Virus record (IMG/VR): IMGVR_UViG_3300035698_013366
Span: 1-25,522 of that record
Length of the DNA stretch: 25,522 bases
DNA from: a virus
Direction: 5' to 3' (one strand)
Numbering within the stretch: the first letter of the stretch is position 1; every line of letters starts with the position of its first letter. The position numbers and the translations under genes were made by a program. Under the pieces are notes generated by a model. The model searched no databases. It saw only the letters and a program-made list of their open reading frames with translations, and was not told the DNA's origin. Shown here piece by piece: positions 1 to 7,649 of the stretch.

Positions 1-125
1 TTAATTAAAAGCCACCGTGAACGACTTAACGAGAGGACTTCATGAAAATGAAGATGCGAAAGTCTGACCTCCTGAGGAAACCAGGAGAGGCGAATCCGAA
101 GAGGTTTGCCCGCCATATAAATATG
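1..125 (+). ncRNA. 3' end of a probable group I intron (partial, enters from the left edge)
   Basis: The first ~125 bases fold like the 3' half of a group I ribozyme. GAACGACTTAA (20-30) resembles the conserved R element (P7 5' strand), and GACTT (23-27) pairs exactly with AAGTC (60-64), the S-like element, which is followed by TG. Between them CTTCAT-GAAA-ATGAAG (38-53) is a perfect P8-like hairpin with a GAAA loop. Just after P7, CTCCTG...CAGGAG (about 69-87) makes a P9-like hairpin, and GGCGAA...TTTGCC (89-110) another. This part is visibly richer in G+C than the downstream exon. The capsid protein encoded next lacks the family's N-terminal part, as expected if exon 1 lies beyond the window. 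The 3' splice site should follow a terminal G somewhere between about 104 and 126; G125 is attractive because it leaves the exon in frame from GTC. The intron 5' half, guide sequence and any homing endonuclease are not visible. Confidence 0.7.
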
Positions 126-836
126 GTCACAAAAGTAACAGAATTGACATATGTTGAAATCAACGAGCAGGTAGAATTAACAAGTCAGTCTCCAGTTTTA
201 AATCAAAGAGCTATGCTTTTAGGCCGTTCTTTAATGCAAACTGAAGATGAACTCATAAGAGACATGCTTGCTACAACTGCTTTTGTGTTATATTGCACAG
301 ATGGGGTTTCGGGCGATACACCTACAGAATTAACATTATCAGATGTTCAGGGCGTAGTTAAACGTCTTCTAGGTTTTGATGCTAAAACTGTTGTTGAATC
401 AATTTCGGCTAGCAAAAATTTTGGAACAGCACCAATTCCAAATGCGTTCATTGGCATGGCCCATACGGACTTATTAACTAGTTTAGAGAATATGCATGGT
501 TTCCTTCCAACCCACCAATATGCTTCACAGAAAGTTATTGATACTTCAGAATGGGGAACTGTCGGCCGAGTAAGATTCTTATTATCCTCAAGAGGATCAA
601 TCTCTCCTAGTTCGTCTGGACTAGCCAAAGATATTTACAATACAATCATTGCTGGTATGGAAGCTTATACAACTATATCCCTAGCTAATGCTAATGCTAA
701 ATTTATTTATCATGATTCTAGGTTAGCCGGTGGTCCACTAGAGCAGAACTCTACTGGAGGATGGAAAATGTCATTCGGGCAAGCTATCACAAATGACGCC
801 TGGATCTGTAACTTAAAATCAACACTATTAGCGTAA
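105..836 (+). CDS. Major capsid protein, N4-gp56 family (3' exon; N-terminus outside window)
   Basis: The product is the HK97-fold shell protein that builds the icosahedral head. Family hallmarks run in order: a VTKVTELTYVEI stretch where the family has its early beta strands; a helix around SPVLNQRAMLLG; the ASKNFGTAPIPNAF segment; AHTDLLTSLENMHGFLP; HQYASQKVI; a WGTVGRVRFLLSS strand; and the C-terminal GPLEQNSTGGWKMSFGQ followed by NDAWICNL. An open frame begins at ATG 42, but residues encoded before about 105-125 do not resemble the family and overlie the probable intron core. Full-length members carry roughly another 70-100 residues upstream. I therefore treat the ATG at 42, with its GAGAGG ribosome-site look-alike, as an intron artefact and this as exon 2. 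The exact exon start is uncertain. The gene is followed 10 bases later by the next virion gene. Confidence 0.85.
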   Translation, partial: FARHINMVTKVTELTYVEINEQVELTSQSPVLNQRAMLLGRSLMQTEDELIRDMLATTAFVLYCTDGVSGDTPTELTLSDVQGVVKRLLGFDAKTVVESISASKNFGTAPIPNAFIGMAHTDLLTSLENMHGFLPTHQYASQKVIDTSEWGTVGRVRFLLSSRGSISPSSSGLAKDIYNTIIAGMEAYTTISLANANAKFIYHDSRLAGGPLEQNSTGGWKMSFGQAITNDAWICNLKSTLLA

Positions 837-846
837 GGGGAATAAA

Positions 847-1821
847 ATGAACGCAATAATCCAGCAAGGAAATTTCACTTCTGATGGAAATGCTAAGACA
901 TTGAAAATAAGATCAGATGTTGATTGGATAAAAATTGTTAATAAGTCAGAAACTGCTAAGGGCAGCAATGGTTACGGAGTAGAATATTACTGGCAACTAG
1001 GTATGGGCACAGATACTATTATGAAATATAGGCCTGCCGCTGATCAAACCGTAGCCTCAGATGTAAGTGCTACTTCTATTCAAGTAATAGATTCATCAAG
1101 CTTTGCTGTTGGTGCATCAAAAGACGTTTCAGTTGGTACAAATGCTGCGCAACCTGTCTATTCTACTGCAAGTACAACAGGATTAGCTAATGGCGGAATC
1201 GTAAGGTTAGACACTACAGCTCATTCTAATCTTAATGGTTTAGACTTTAGTGTTGATACAGTTAATGTTGATGCAGACTTTAGATTGGCTAATGCAATTG
1301 CTACAGCTCCTGGCGTAGTAGCTGGTGCTCTTGGGCATTATAAAACGATTGCTCCTAATATTGAAATCTACAGAATGTTTACTCCAAGCAATAGAGTAAT
1401 CGCTAACATTACTGCCGCAGCAAGTGCAGTAGTAACTACATTGGTAGATCATGGTTATGCAGTTGGAGAAAGTGTTAAGTTTAACGTTCCTTCAGCATTT
1501 GGAATGATTCAAATGGACGGCTTAACTGGAGTTATTACAGCTGTAACAGCAGGTACTTTTACGGTAGGTATTAATTCAACAGCCTTCACAGCTTATAACT
1601 TCCCGCTTCCAGCTATTGCTCCATTTACACCAGCAATGTGTGTAGTTATCGGTGATAGTCCTTTGTATTCTGGATACATGAATGCCCCAGGAAAATTCTA
1701 CAACCAAGGCTTTATTGGTGTAGTTCTTGCTGGTGGTACAACTGGCCCAGGTGGTAACAATACAAATGAAGTTTACTGGTATGCAGGAAAATCAGAAAGA
1801 GTTGATAACGAAATATTATAA
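847..1821 (+). CDS. Probable capsid decoration or second head protein
   Basis: A 324-residue protein directly after the capsid gene, with ribosome site AAGGGG, is a position usually taken by a head decoration or fibre protein. It is rich in Ala, Thr, Val and Gly, with no charged coiled coil, as expected for an all-beta virion protein. Residues ~182-250 (VTTLVDHGYAVGESVKF, then LTGVITAVTAGTFTVGI) look like the FCCH-type beta-barrel module seen in many phage structural proteins. The C-terminal part (FYNQGFIGVVLAGG) is glycine-rich. There is no signal peptide or catalytic motif. It ends just before a strong terminator, so it probably shares its transcript with the capsid gene. A head role is inferred from position and composition; a tail-sheath or tube role is unlikely in a short-tailed layout. 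Confidence 0.5.
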   Translation: MNAIIQQGNFTSDGNAKTLKIRSDVDWIKIVNKSETAKGSNGYGVEYYWQLGMGTDTIMKYRPAADQTVASDVSATSIQVIDSSSFAVGASKDVSVGTNAAQPVYSTASTTGLANGGIVRLDTTAHSNLNGLDFSVDTVNVDADFRLANAIATAPGVVAGALGHYKTIAPNIEIYRMFTPSNRVIANITAAASAVVTTLVDHGYAVGESVKFNVPSAFGMIQMDGLTGVITAVTAGTFTVGINSTAFTAYNFPLPAIAPFTPAMCVVIGDSPLYSGYMNAPGKFYNQGFIGVVLAGGTTGPGGNNTNEVYWYAGKSERVDNEIL

Positions 1822-1831
1822 TTTGTTAAGC

Positions 1832-1857
1832 GTGGGCCTACGTAGGCCCACCTTTTT
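1832..1857 (+). terminator. Rho-independent terminator after capsid and decoration genes
   Basis: A perfect inverted repeat (GTGGGCCTA, with CG in the centre, then TAGGCCCAC; 1832-1851) is followed by CTTTTT. It lies 11 bases after the stop at 1821 and just before the ribosome site of the next gene (1860-1864). If it terminates only partially, it would lower expression of the neck and tail genes relative to capsid and decoration. Confidence 0.9.
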
Positions 1858-1869
1858 ATAGGAGACACG

Positions 1870-2268
1870 ATGGCACAGACAAAAATTACAGAAAAAACAC
1901 CTGAGATACACGTAAAATCTACCACTGAACAACGAAGAGTACGCGACAACGAACTAGTTAGAGGTAGGTTTACATTCACAGAAGTACCTGGTGGAACATT
2001 AAGGTTCGCATTCAAGAAATATCAGGGTGATCATATAAAGGATTACACTATAAATGATGGTGCAATCGTAACGATACCTAGGGGTGTTGCTAAACATCTA
2101 GCTACTAACGGGAAATACCCTGTTCATGAGAATGCTATGGATGAAAACGGCAGACCATTTATGCGTATAAAGAGTTATAATACTAGATATAATTTTGAGA
2201 GCTTAGAGTTCTTTGACGAGGAAGATTTAGGAAGCGGCTCTAAATTATTTACAGTTGAGCGTGTATAA
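1870..2268 (+). CDS. Small conserved-looking virion or neck protein, function unknown
   Basis: A 132-residue protein with AGGAG six bases before its ATG. The N-terminal ~35 residues are polar and charged (KITEKTPEIHVKSTTEQRRVRDNELVRG) and probably flexible. Residues ~36-90 look beta-rich (RFTFTEVPGGTLRFAFKKY, then IVTIPRGVAKHLATNGKYPV). The C-terminus is acidic (EFFDEEDLG). There is no membrane segment or enzymatic motif. Its place between the head genes and a tail-adaptor-like gene suggests a head-completion or neck role, but I do not recognise a named family. Confidence 0.6.
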   Translation: MAQTKITEKTPEIHVKSTTEQRRVRDNELVRGRFTFTEVPGGTLRFAFKKYQGDHIKDYTINDGAIVTIPRGVAKHLATNGKYPVHENAMDENGRPFMRIKSYNTRYNFESLEFFDEEDLGSGSKLFTVERV

Positions 2269-2288
2269 ATAAATAAAGGATAAACGTT

Positions 2289-3248
2289 ATGCCAGATCAA
2301 ACCTTATCTCAGCTTAGCAGTATAAGAACTAAGATTAGACGTCTTACTAGAAACCCATCACCAGCGCAAATCGCAGATGCTACTATAAATGATTATATAA
2401 ATAACTTTGTACTTTATGGTATGCCGGCTTATTTAAAAGTAGAGTCATTAAAGAAGGTATTAACATTTTATACCTCACCTAATGAAGATACATATCAAAC
2501 TAATACCACAGACGCCACAGATCCTCTGTATAACTTTAAAAACAAATATACTAACGTATTGCCACCTATATATATTGCAGGCCTTAGAACTGATTTTTAT
2601 CAGTCTACAGATGAGTTCTATAACGTTTATCCTCAACAAAGTCATAAAACATTAGTAGAAACAGGCAACGGTGTAACTACTGCCTTTACTGGTACCTTAG
2701 AAGGTTATCCCGTAATGAAGAATATGGTTACATTCTCTACTGTAGATGTAGGTGATAATGTATTAATTGTACCCGATGATGGATATGGTGCCTTTACTGG
2801 TCCAATAGATCCATTAAGTACGATTAATTATAGCACTGGTCAGTACTATGTTAACTTCACGACTGCTCCTGCTGATGGTAAATCTATCTGGGCGCAAGCA
2901 GTACCGTATACAGCAAGTAAACCAATAACTGTTCTATATTTTAATAATAAGTTTATTCTGCGTCCTATACCAGATATAACTTATAGAGTAGATGTAACTG
3001 TGTATCAAAGGCCTACTGAATTAACAAATGATACAGACTTACCAGAGCTTTCAGAGTGGTGGGAATACATTGCCTATGGTGCAGCCATTAAGATATTGCA
3101 GGATAGATTAGATATGGATACCGCTAATCTATTGATGACTGAATTTCATAATCAGGCAATCTTGGTTAATAGGCGCAAGATTATACAGAATGCATCAAGA
3201 AGAACAAGCACGATATACTCAAATTCGGATGATAGTAATACACTTTAA
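2289..3248 (+). CDS. Probable head-tail adaptor or tail tubular protein A-like
   Basis: A 319-residue protein. The N-terminus (LSSIRTKIRRLTRNPSPAQIADATINDYINNF) is a helical segment of the type that begins podoviral neck adaptors. The C-terminal third (LPELSEWWEYIAYGAAIKILQDRLD, then a helix ending RRKIIQNASRR) resembles the helical docking part of T7 gp11-like or P22 gp4-like proteins. Between them lies an inserted beta region (~110-215, with GNGVTTAFTGTL and NYSTGQYYVNFTTAPADG) of the kind seen as an Ig-like or jelly-roll insertion in virion proteins. The start has AAAGGATAAACGTT upstream. The assignment rests on motif resemblance and gene order, upstream of a nozzle-like gene. Confidence 0.5.
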   Translation: MPDQTLSQLSSIRTKIRRLTRNPSPAQIADATINDYINNFVLYGMPAYLKVESLKKVLTFYTSPNEDTYQTNTTDATDPLYNFKNKYTNVLPPIYIAGLRTDFYQSTDEFYNVYPQQSHKTLVETGNGVTTAFTGTLEGYPVMKNMVTFSTVDVGDNVLIVPDDGYGAFTGPIDPLSTINYSTGQYYVNFTTAPADGKSIWAQAVPYTASKPITVLYFNNKFILRPIPDITYRVDVTVYQRPTELTNDTDLPELSEWWEYIAYGAAIKILQDRLDMDTANLLMTEFHNQAILVNRRKIIQNASRRTSTIYSNSDDSNTL

Positions 3249-3263
3249 GAATAGGAGATAGTA

Positions 3264-3839
3264 ATGGCATACTCAGATGTACCAGTAGACGCTAATGAAG
3301 CTTTCTCGGTAAGTCAGCCCAAAATAAAAGAGAACTTTACTGTAATCGATACAGCTTTTAAGGTAGATCATGAAGCTTTTGATGCTGCAGCTGCATATGA
3401 AGGTAAGCATAAAAAGGTAACCTTAACTGAACAAACGGATCAGGCTACCTTAGTTAATGAAATAGCGTTATATGCAAAAGATGCAGGAACTGAGCCTAAT
3501 TTATACTTGAGAAAAGAAAACAGTGGAGCTGTTTTTAATTTAACTCCATCAACAACTGGACATATAGCAGACGGTTATGAAGTTTTACCGTCTGGATTAA
3601 TTATGAAATGGGGTTTAAAAACCGCAACAGGATTAGGTACTGTTGTATATCCCATAGCGTTTCCAACAGCTACGCTTTCTGTGCAATTAACTCCCTATGG
3701 AACCGATGCTGCCAATATGAATAGATCTATAAGGTTAAGAGGGTATGCAGGAAAACTATCATTTACAGTAGTTGCAACAAGAAGGTATCAAAATGATTTA
3801 GATACCTGTCAGTTTACGTATTTAGCTATAGGGTACTAA
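3264..3839 (+). CDS. Small tail fibre or tip protein with gp53-like C-terminal domain
   Basis: A 191-residue protein with GGAGATAGTA before its ATG. The N-terminal ~60 residues (FSVSQPKIKENFTVIDTAF, then AYEGKHKKVTL) match a short N-terminal module I associate with small phage fibre proteins: an attachment segment, then a linker. Residues ~60-95 are polar (LYAKDAGTEPNLYLRKENSG). The C-terminal half (YEVLPSGLIMKWGLKTATG, then VVYPIAFPTATLSVQLTPYG) has the pattern of the gp53-like C-terminal domain of tail fibres, a beta-sandwich that often trimerises and contacts receptors. It sits between the neck and nozzle genes rather than in the main fibre block. It is probably a minor tail-tip or needle-like component. 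Confidence 0.55.
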   Translation: MAYSDVPVDANEAFSVSQPKIKENFTVIDTAFKVDHEAFDAAAAYEGKHKKVTLTEQTDQATLVNEIALYAKDAGTEPNLYLRKENSGAVFNLTPSTTGHIADGYEVLPSGLIMKWGLKTATGLGTVVYPIAFPTATLSVQLTPYGTDAANMNRSIRLRGYAGKLSFTVVATRRYQNDLDTCQFTYLAIGY

Positions 3840-3841
3840 TT

Positions 3842-6061
3842 ATGGCATATGATCGTTTCTTAATTGCGCCATATAAGAATGGACTTAGGTCTGATCTTCC
3901 TTCGTGGCTAACTTTGGATGATAGTTTTCAGGTATTTAATAATGTTAATATAACTAAAGGAGCAATTAAAAAACGATTTGGTGCCAAACTTATAGGAAGT
4001 CAGTTTACTTCTAGAGCTAAGGTAGCTCTTCTTGGTGCTGGTGCAGGCATAACGGATGTGGCAGGTGATGCTGCTGGTGTTGCAGGAACTATTCCAGGTA
4101 TTATATTTAAGGAAGGGCAACAGTTAGCAGTAGAAAACCAAGTATTTACTGTATATCAAACAGGAGCTATGTATTCAACGGGTACTGCAACTGGAACATT
4201 TAATCTTGCTGATGGTGCTTTTACTATTACTGGAGCTGCTGCCTTAACACAGATATACTTCTATCCATGTGAACCCATAATGGGTATAACTCATTATGAG
4301 AAGGGACCTGTAAATGAGCATACTACTTACGCTTTTGATACTCAGTTCATATATAAATATTCAGGATCAACCTGGGTTAATGATTCTTCTTTCACTGGTC
4401 CGTTTCATGGAAGTAATAAACAATTCTTTTGGTCTACTAATTATCTAGGTACAACATCTGATCAAATAGCCATATTCACTACTAATTTTAATGCTACAGC
4501 TGGGCCTAATCCACCAGCTACAGATGATCCCATTTATTACTTTGATGGAACAACATGGGCTAACTTCTCTGCTTATACTAAGTTTAATTCGGCTTCAGAT
4601 ATAGTTTCTTCATGTAAGATTATTATAGCTTGGAAGAATAGACTTCTATTACTTAATACTATGGAGAAAGACATTGCTCTACCAGTTACTAATTATGCTC
4701 ATCCTAATAGGGTTAGATATTCACATAACGGTAATCCTTTTTCTAATAATGCTTGGTTGCAGAGGAGGCAGATTATCGGTACAGACATAGCAGATGGTGG
4801 TGGCTATATAGATGCACCAGTAGAAGAACAGATTATGTCTGCTGTACTTATTAAGGATAGGCTTATTGTTTATTTTGAGCGTAGTACATGGGAACTAGCA
4901 TATACAGGTAATACAGGACTACCTTTTATCTGGAAAGCTATAAGCAATTACATAGGGTGTGAGTCTACATTCTCTACGGTAAGTACAGAATCTGAAGTAG
5001 TGACAGTAGATACAACAGGAGTTTATGCCTGTAATGGATCTAGTTTGAATAAAATAGATACAGCTATACCTGACTTTATATCTACTCTTTTAAAATCTGC
5101 AGAAGGTACATCTAGGGTTCATGGTGTAAGAGACTACCATAATAAGTTGATTTACTGGTCTTTTCTGGACAATGCTTCAAGTACTACTCATGAGTACCCA
5201 GATAAAATACTTGTTTATAATTATGATAATGGTTCTTGGTCAATTTATGATGATACTATCACTGCTTTCGGGTACTTTGAGCAATCTACGGATGCAACAT
5301 GGGCTGATCCTGGAAATTGGAATACCACAGAGACATGGGGATCGTTTTATAGTCAGGGTAAATCACGCAGAATAATAGCTGGAAACCATAAGGGTTATTT
5401 CTTTAAGATTAATAATGATTATCCACGTAATGCAGATGTCATGCCTATTGCTGATTTAACCGTAGCGACTGGCGAAGTAGTTATACCAGATCATAATTTA
5501 CGTGATGGAGAATATGTACACCTTAAAGATAATACTGCAACTCCAACTCTAATAGCTGACAATATTTATAAGGTTCAAAGAATTAATGCCAATGAAATTG
5601 TATTAAGCGGTAATGCTTTGACGGGTACTTATAACGGTAATGCAACTTTAGCTAGAGTTAGTGAAATATTAATGGTATCTAAGGATTGGAACCCTTATAT
5701 AAAGACAGCAGATAGAGTTTATCTTGCTAAGATGGATTTCTGCGTTGTCCAGTCTGAATTTGGAGAAATCAATGTTGATTATTTTGTAGATAGAGTTAAT
5801 GCTGTTAACTTTTTTGATGACTCTGTATTGAATAATTCAAATATGGGTGATAATACTCTTTTCTTTTATGGTAATACGGCCATTAATCCATTAGATGCCT
5901 ATAAGCCTACATTATGGAATACGGTATACTTTCAAGCTTTAGGTGACCATGTAACTATAGAAATGTATTTAGCAGAAGCTCAAATGCTTAATAAAGAAAT
6001 AGCATTATCTCCTTTTGCGCTTCAAGGTATGGTTCTTTATACTATGAAGGAGGGTAAATAA
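3842..6061 (+). CDS. Large tail hub or nozzle protein (tail tubular B / gp10-like role)
   Basis: A 739-residue protein. The N-terminus (LIAPYKNGLRSDLPSWLTLDDSFQVFNNVNITKGAIKKRFG) is typical of podoviral nozzle or DNA-stabilisation proteins, which open by stating a gauge of ordered strands before a beta-propeller. Propeller-like strands follow (AWKNRLLLLNT; DRLIVYFERSTWELAY; STESEVVTVDTTGVYACNGSSLNKID; YHNKLIYWSFLD; DKILVYNYDNGSWSIYDD). Residues ~538-606 (VVIPDHNLRDGEYVHLKD, then YKVQRINANEIVLSG) look like an FCCH-type insertion. The C-terminal ~130 residues are another beta domain. The gene ends in TAATG with the next one, suggesting coupled translation. The role as the tube closing the short tail is inferred from length, order and the N-terminal motif. 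Confidence 0.6.
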   Translation: MAYDRFLIAPYKNGLRSDLPSWLTLDDSFQVFNNVNITKGAIKKRFGAKLIGSQFTSRAKVALLGAGAGITDVAGDAAGVAGTIPGIIFKEGQQLAVENQVFTVYQTGAMYSTGTATGTFNLADGAFTITGAAALTQIYFYPCEPIMGITHYEKGPVNEHTTYAFDTQFIYKYSGSTWVNDSSFTGPFHGSNKQFFWSTNYLGTTSDQIAIFTTNFNATAGPNPPATDDPIYYFDGTTWANFSAYTKFNSASDIVSSCKIIIAWKNRLLLLNTMEKDIALPVTNYAHPNRVRYSHNGNPFSNNAWLQRRQIIGTDIADGGGYIDAPVEEQIMSAVLIKDRLIVYFERSTWELAYTGNTGLPFIWKAISNYIGCESTFSTVSTESEVVTVDTTGVYACNGSSLNKIDTAIPDFISTLLKSAEGTSRVHGVRDYHNKLIYWSFLDNASSTTHEYPDKILVYNYDNGSWSIYDDTITAFGYFEQSTDATWADPGNWNTTETWGSFYSQGKSRRIIAGNHKGYFFKINNDYPRNADVMPIADLTVATGEVVIPDHNLRDGEYVHLKDNTATPTLIADNIYKVQRINANEIVLSGNALTGTYNGNATLARVSEILMVSKDWNPYIKTADRVYLAKMDFCVVQSEFGEINVDYFVDRVNAVNFFDDSVLNNSNMGDNTLFFYGNTAINPLDAYKPTLWNTVYFQALGDHVTIEMYLAEAQMLNKEIALSPFALQGMVLYTMKEGK

Positions 6062-6564
6062 TGGCATTAGACAATTCAACACTGCTTCCGATCAACAACC
6101 TATTAGATACAGCCAATTTAGACACAAATTCGCCTGAGTTTAAAACTTTATTAACTTCTATTATAGAACGTGTAGATAATATGTTAGTTGCTGTAAACGC
6201 CAAGGATATTGGTATTTACAATGAGGAGGAAACTTTAGCTGGTCAGAATTATTTTGATAATGACAGGCAAGTTCAAAGACCTGTTTATAGAAAAGTAATT
6301 AATTGTGGAACACTTAAGAATGCTGCCGGTACAACTAGTATAGCTCATGGTTTAGATAACACTTGGGGTTATAAGTTTACTAGGATTTATGGTACTACAT
6401 CTAATGTGATAGGAAAGATATATTTACCTATCCCTTACGCAAGTGCTACTGCAGCTGATTTAATTAAACTTGATGTAGATGCTAATAATATCAATATAAC
6501 GGTAGGTAAGGATATGAGCGCATTTACAGTTACTTATGTGGTAATAGAATTTCTTGAATTTTGA
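6061..6564 (+). CDS. Small tail or fibre protein with C-terminal beta domain
   Basis: A 167-residue protein whose ATG overlaps the preceding stop codon (TAATG), with GGAGGG upstream. The N-terminal ~60 residues look helical (NNLLDTANLDTNSPEFKTLLTSIIERVDNMLVAVNAKDIG) and could attach to the nozzle. The C-terminal ~100 residues are beta-rich (KVINCGTLKNAAGTTSIAHG, then YIYLP-like strands and FTVTYVVIEFLEF). The pattern of a mean-field-value strand followed by a closing hydrophobic strand is common in phage fibre end domains. No enzyme motif is seen. It is likely a tail appendage made in equal amount to the nozzle protein; the specific role is not recognised. Confidence 0.5.
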   Translation: MALDNSTLLPINNLLDTANLDTNSPEFKTLLTSIIERVDNMLVAVNAKDIGIYNEEETLAGQNYFDNDRQVQRPVYRKVINCGTLKNAAGTTSIAHGLDNTWGYKFTRIYGTTSNVIGKIYLPIPYASATAADLIKLDVDANNINITVGKDMSAFTVTYVVIEFLEF

Positions 6565-6574
6565 GGAGAATAGT

Positions 6575-7240
6575 ATGATAGATCCATTAATGTTGTCATT
6601 AGTTCAGTCCGGTATAGGTGGAGGCTTATCTCTTTTGGGTAAAAAAACACCAGCACAAACTACACAGCTACCAACATTGACACCAGAACAACAACAATCA
6701 TTTAGCCCATTTACATTTGGAACACCTAAATTTGTTCAGCAATTTGGTCAACAATTTGGTCAACAAGCAGAAAACTTATTTGGTCAACTTAATCAGAATC
6801 AGGGAGAAAATCAGTCTCAATTCGGTCAATTTTTGTTTGGAAAACCTCAGCAAGAAAGAAGAATTGATCGTTTTACTGGAGAGCAAGGAAGTGCATTAGA
6901 TCAACTTTTACAACAAGGTGGTCAAAACGCTAATTTTCAAGGTATAGAAGATCTTGCTAGAAAACGTTTTCAAGAAAATACTATTCCCTCACTTGCTGAA
7001 AGATTTACTTCTTTTGGGCAAGGCGGTCAACGTTCTAGTGATTTTATGGGAGCTGCTGCCGGAGCTGGTGCAGATTTAGAATCACAACTTGGAGGTCTTA
7101 GGGGACAATTTGGAATGCAACAATTACAACAAGGTTTACAGCCAAGATTTGATACTACTATGCAGCCAGGAACCCCAGGGGTAGCACAAGGTGGAATTCA
7201 GGCATTACTACAGATGTTACCTATGCTTTTAAGCTTATAA
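6575..7240 (+). CDS. Gln-rich internal virion (ejection) protein, small
   Basis: A 221-residue protein from the ATG at 6575, preceded by GAGGAG (6563-6568). An in-frame TTG at 6554 has no such site, so the ATG is preferred. The N-terminus is hydrophobic and Gly-rich (LMLSLVQSGIGGGLSLLG). Residues ~25-90 are very rich in Gln and Phe with FGQQFGQQ repeats. The C-terminus carries QLQQGLQPRF and ends hydrophobic (IQALLQMLPMLLSL). Small Gln-rich proteins with hydrophobic ends, followed by a small basic protein and then a giant protein, match the order of the T7 gp14-gp15-gp16 ejection set, which is thrown into the host with the DNA. No sequence-level match to those proteins is claimed. Confidence 0.5.
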   Translation: MIDPLMLSLVQSGIGGGLSLLGKKTPAQTTQLPTLTPEQQQSFSPFTFGTPKFVQQFGQQFGQQAENLFGQLNQNQGENQSQFGQFLFGKPQQERRIDRFTGEQGSALDQLLQQGGQNANFQGIEDLARKRFQENTIPSLAERFTSFGQGGQRSSDFMGAAAGAGADLESQLGGLRGQFGMQQLQQGLQPRFDTTMQPGTPGVAQGGIQALLQMLPMLLSL

Positions 7241-7250
7241 GGAGAATATA

Positions 7251-7640
7251 ATGGCCATACAAGTATTACCTAGAGAAGAGACTTTTGCTTCAAAGTCGGG
7301 TGCAGCTTTAGGGCAAGGGTTGCAAGCCCTTATTACAGCCAAGATGGGTCAATTACGTAAACAGGCTGGATTGTCAGAGCTGGTTGGGCCAGAGCGAGCG
7401 AAGTCTCTCTCGCATTTACCTGACAGTATGTTGAACGTGCTTTTAAGGTCTGGTAACTCTCAAGCATTAAGAGGTTTAGGTGCTTTTTCAGGCAAGAATG
7501 TTCCAAATAAACTAGCTAATAATAAAAGTAAAAGCTTAAAGAAATTAGACTTAGATACAGCTAAAATTATTCTTCAGTCAGCTAATGGTGATAAGAAAGT
7601 GGCAAGAAAAATAGCTCAGCAGTTAGGTTATACTCTTTAG
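7251..7640 (+). CDS. Small basic virion-associated protein, probable ejection partner
   Basis: A 129-residue protein with AAGGAG before its ATG. It is basic (many Lys and Arg) and mostly helical: a helix around SKSGAALGQGLQALITAKMGQLRKQAG, then LSELVGPERAKSLSHLP, then a Lys-rich linker (NKLANNKSKSLKKL). The C-terminal ~25 residues (TAKIILQSANGDKKVARKIAQQLGY) look like a small helical bundle. It has no membrane segment and no known catalytic motif. It lies 10 bases before the giant ejection protein gene, so the two products probably act together inside the capsid or in the ejection channel. I do not recognise a named family. Confidence 0.5.
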   Translation: MAIQVLPREETFASKSGAALGQGLQALITAKMGQLRKQAGLSELVGPERAKSLSHLPDSMLNVLLRSGNSQALRGLGAFSGKNVPNKLANNKSKSLKKLDLDTAKIILQSANGDKKVARKIAQQLGYTL

Positions 7641-7649
7641 GGGAAAATA

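Noticed and set aside
42-104. ATG 42 as the true capsid start
   Set aside because: It has a ribosome-site-like GAGAGG, but the encoded residues lie in hairpins of the probable intron core and do not resemble the capsid family, while the family N-terminus is missing.
1-125. Group II intron 3' end
   Set aside because: No domain V consensus (AGC...CGGTT hairpin of ~34 bases with GAAA) can be found in the right place; the pairings fit group I better.
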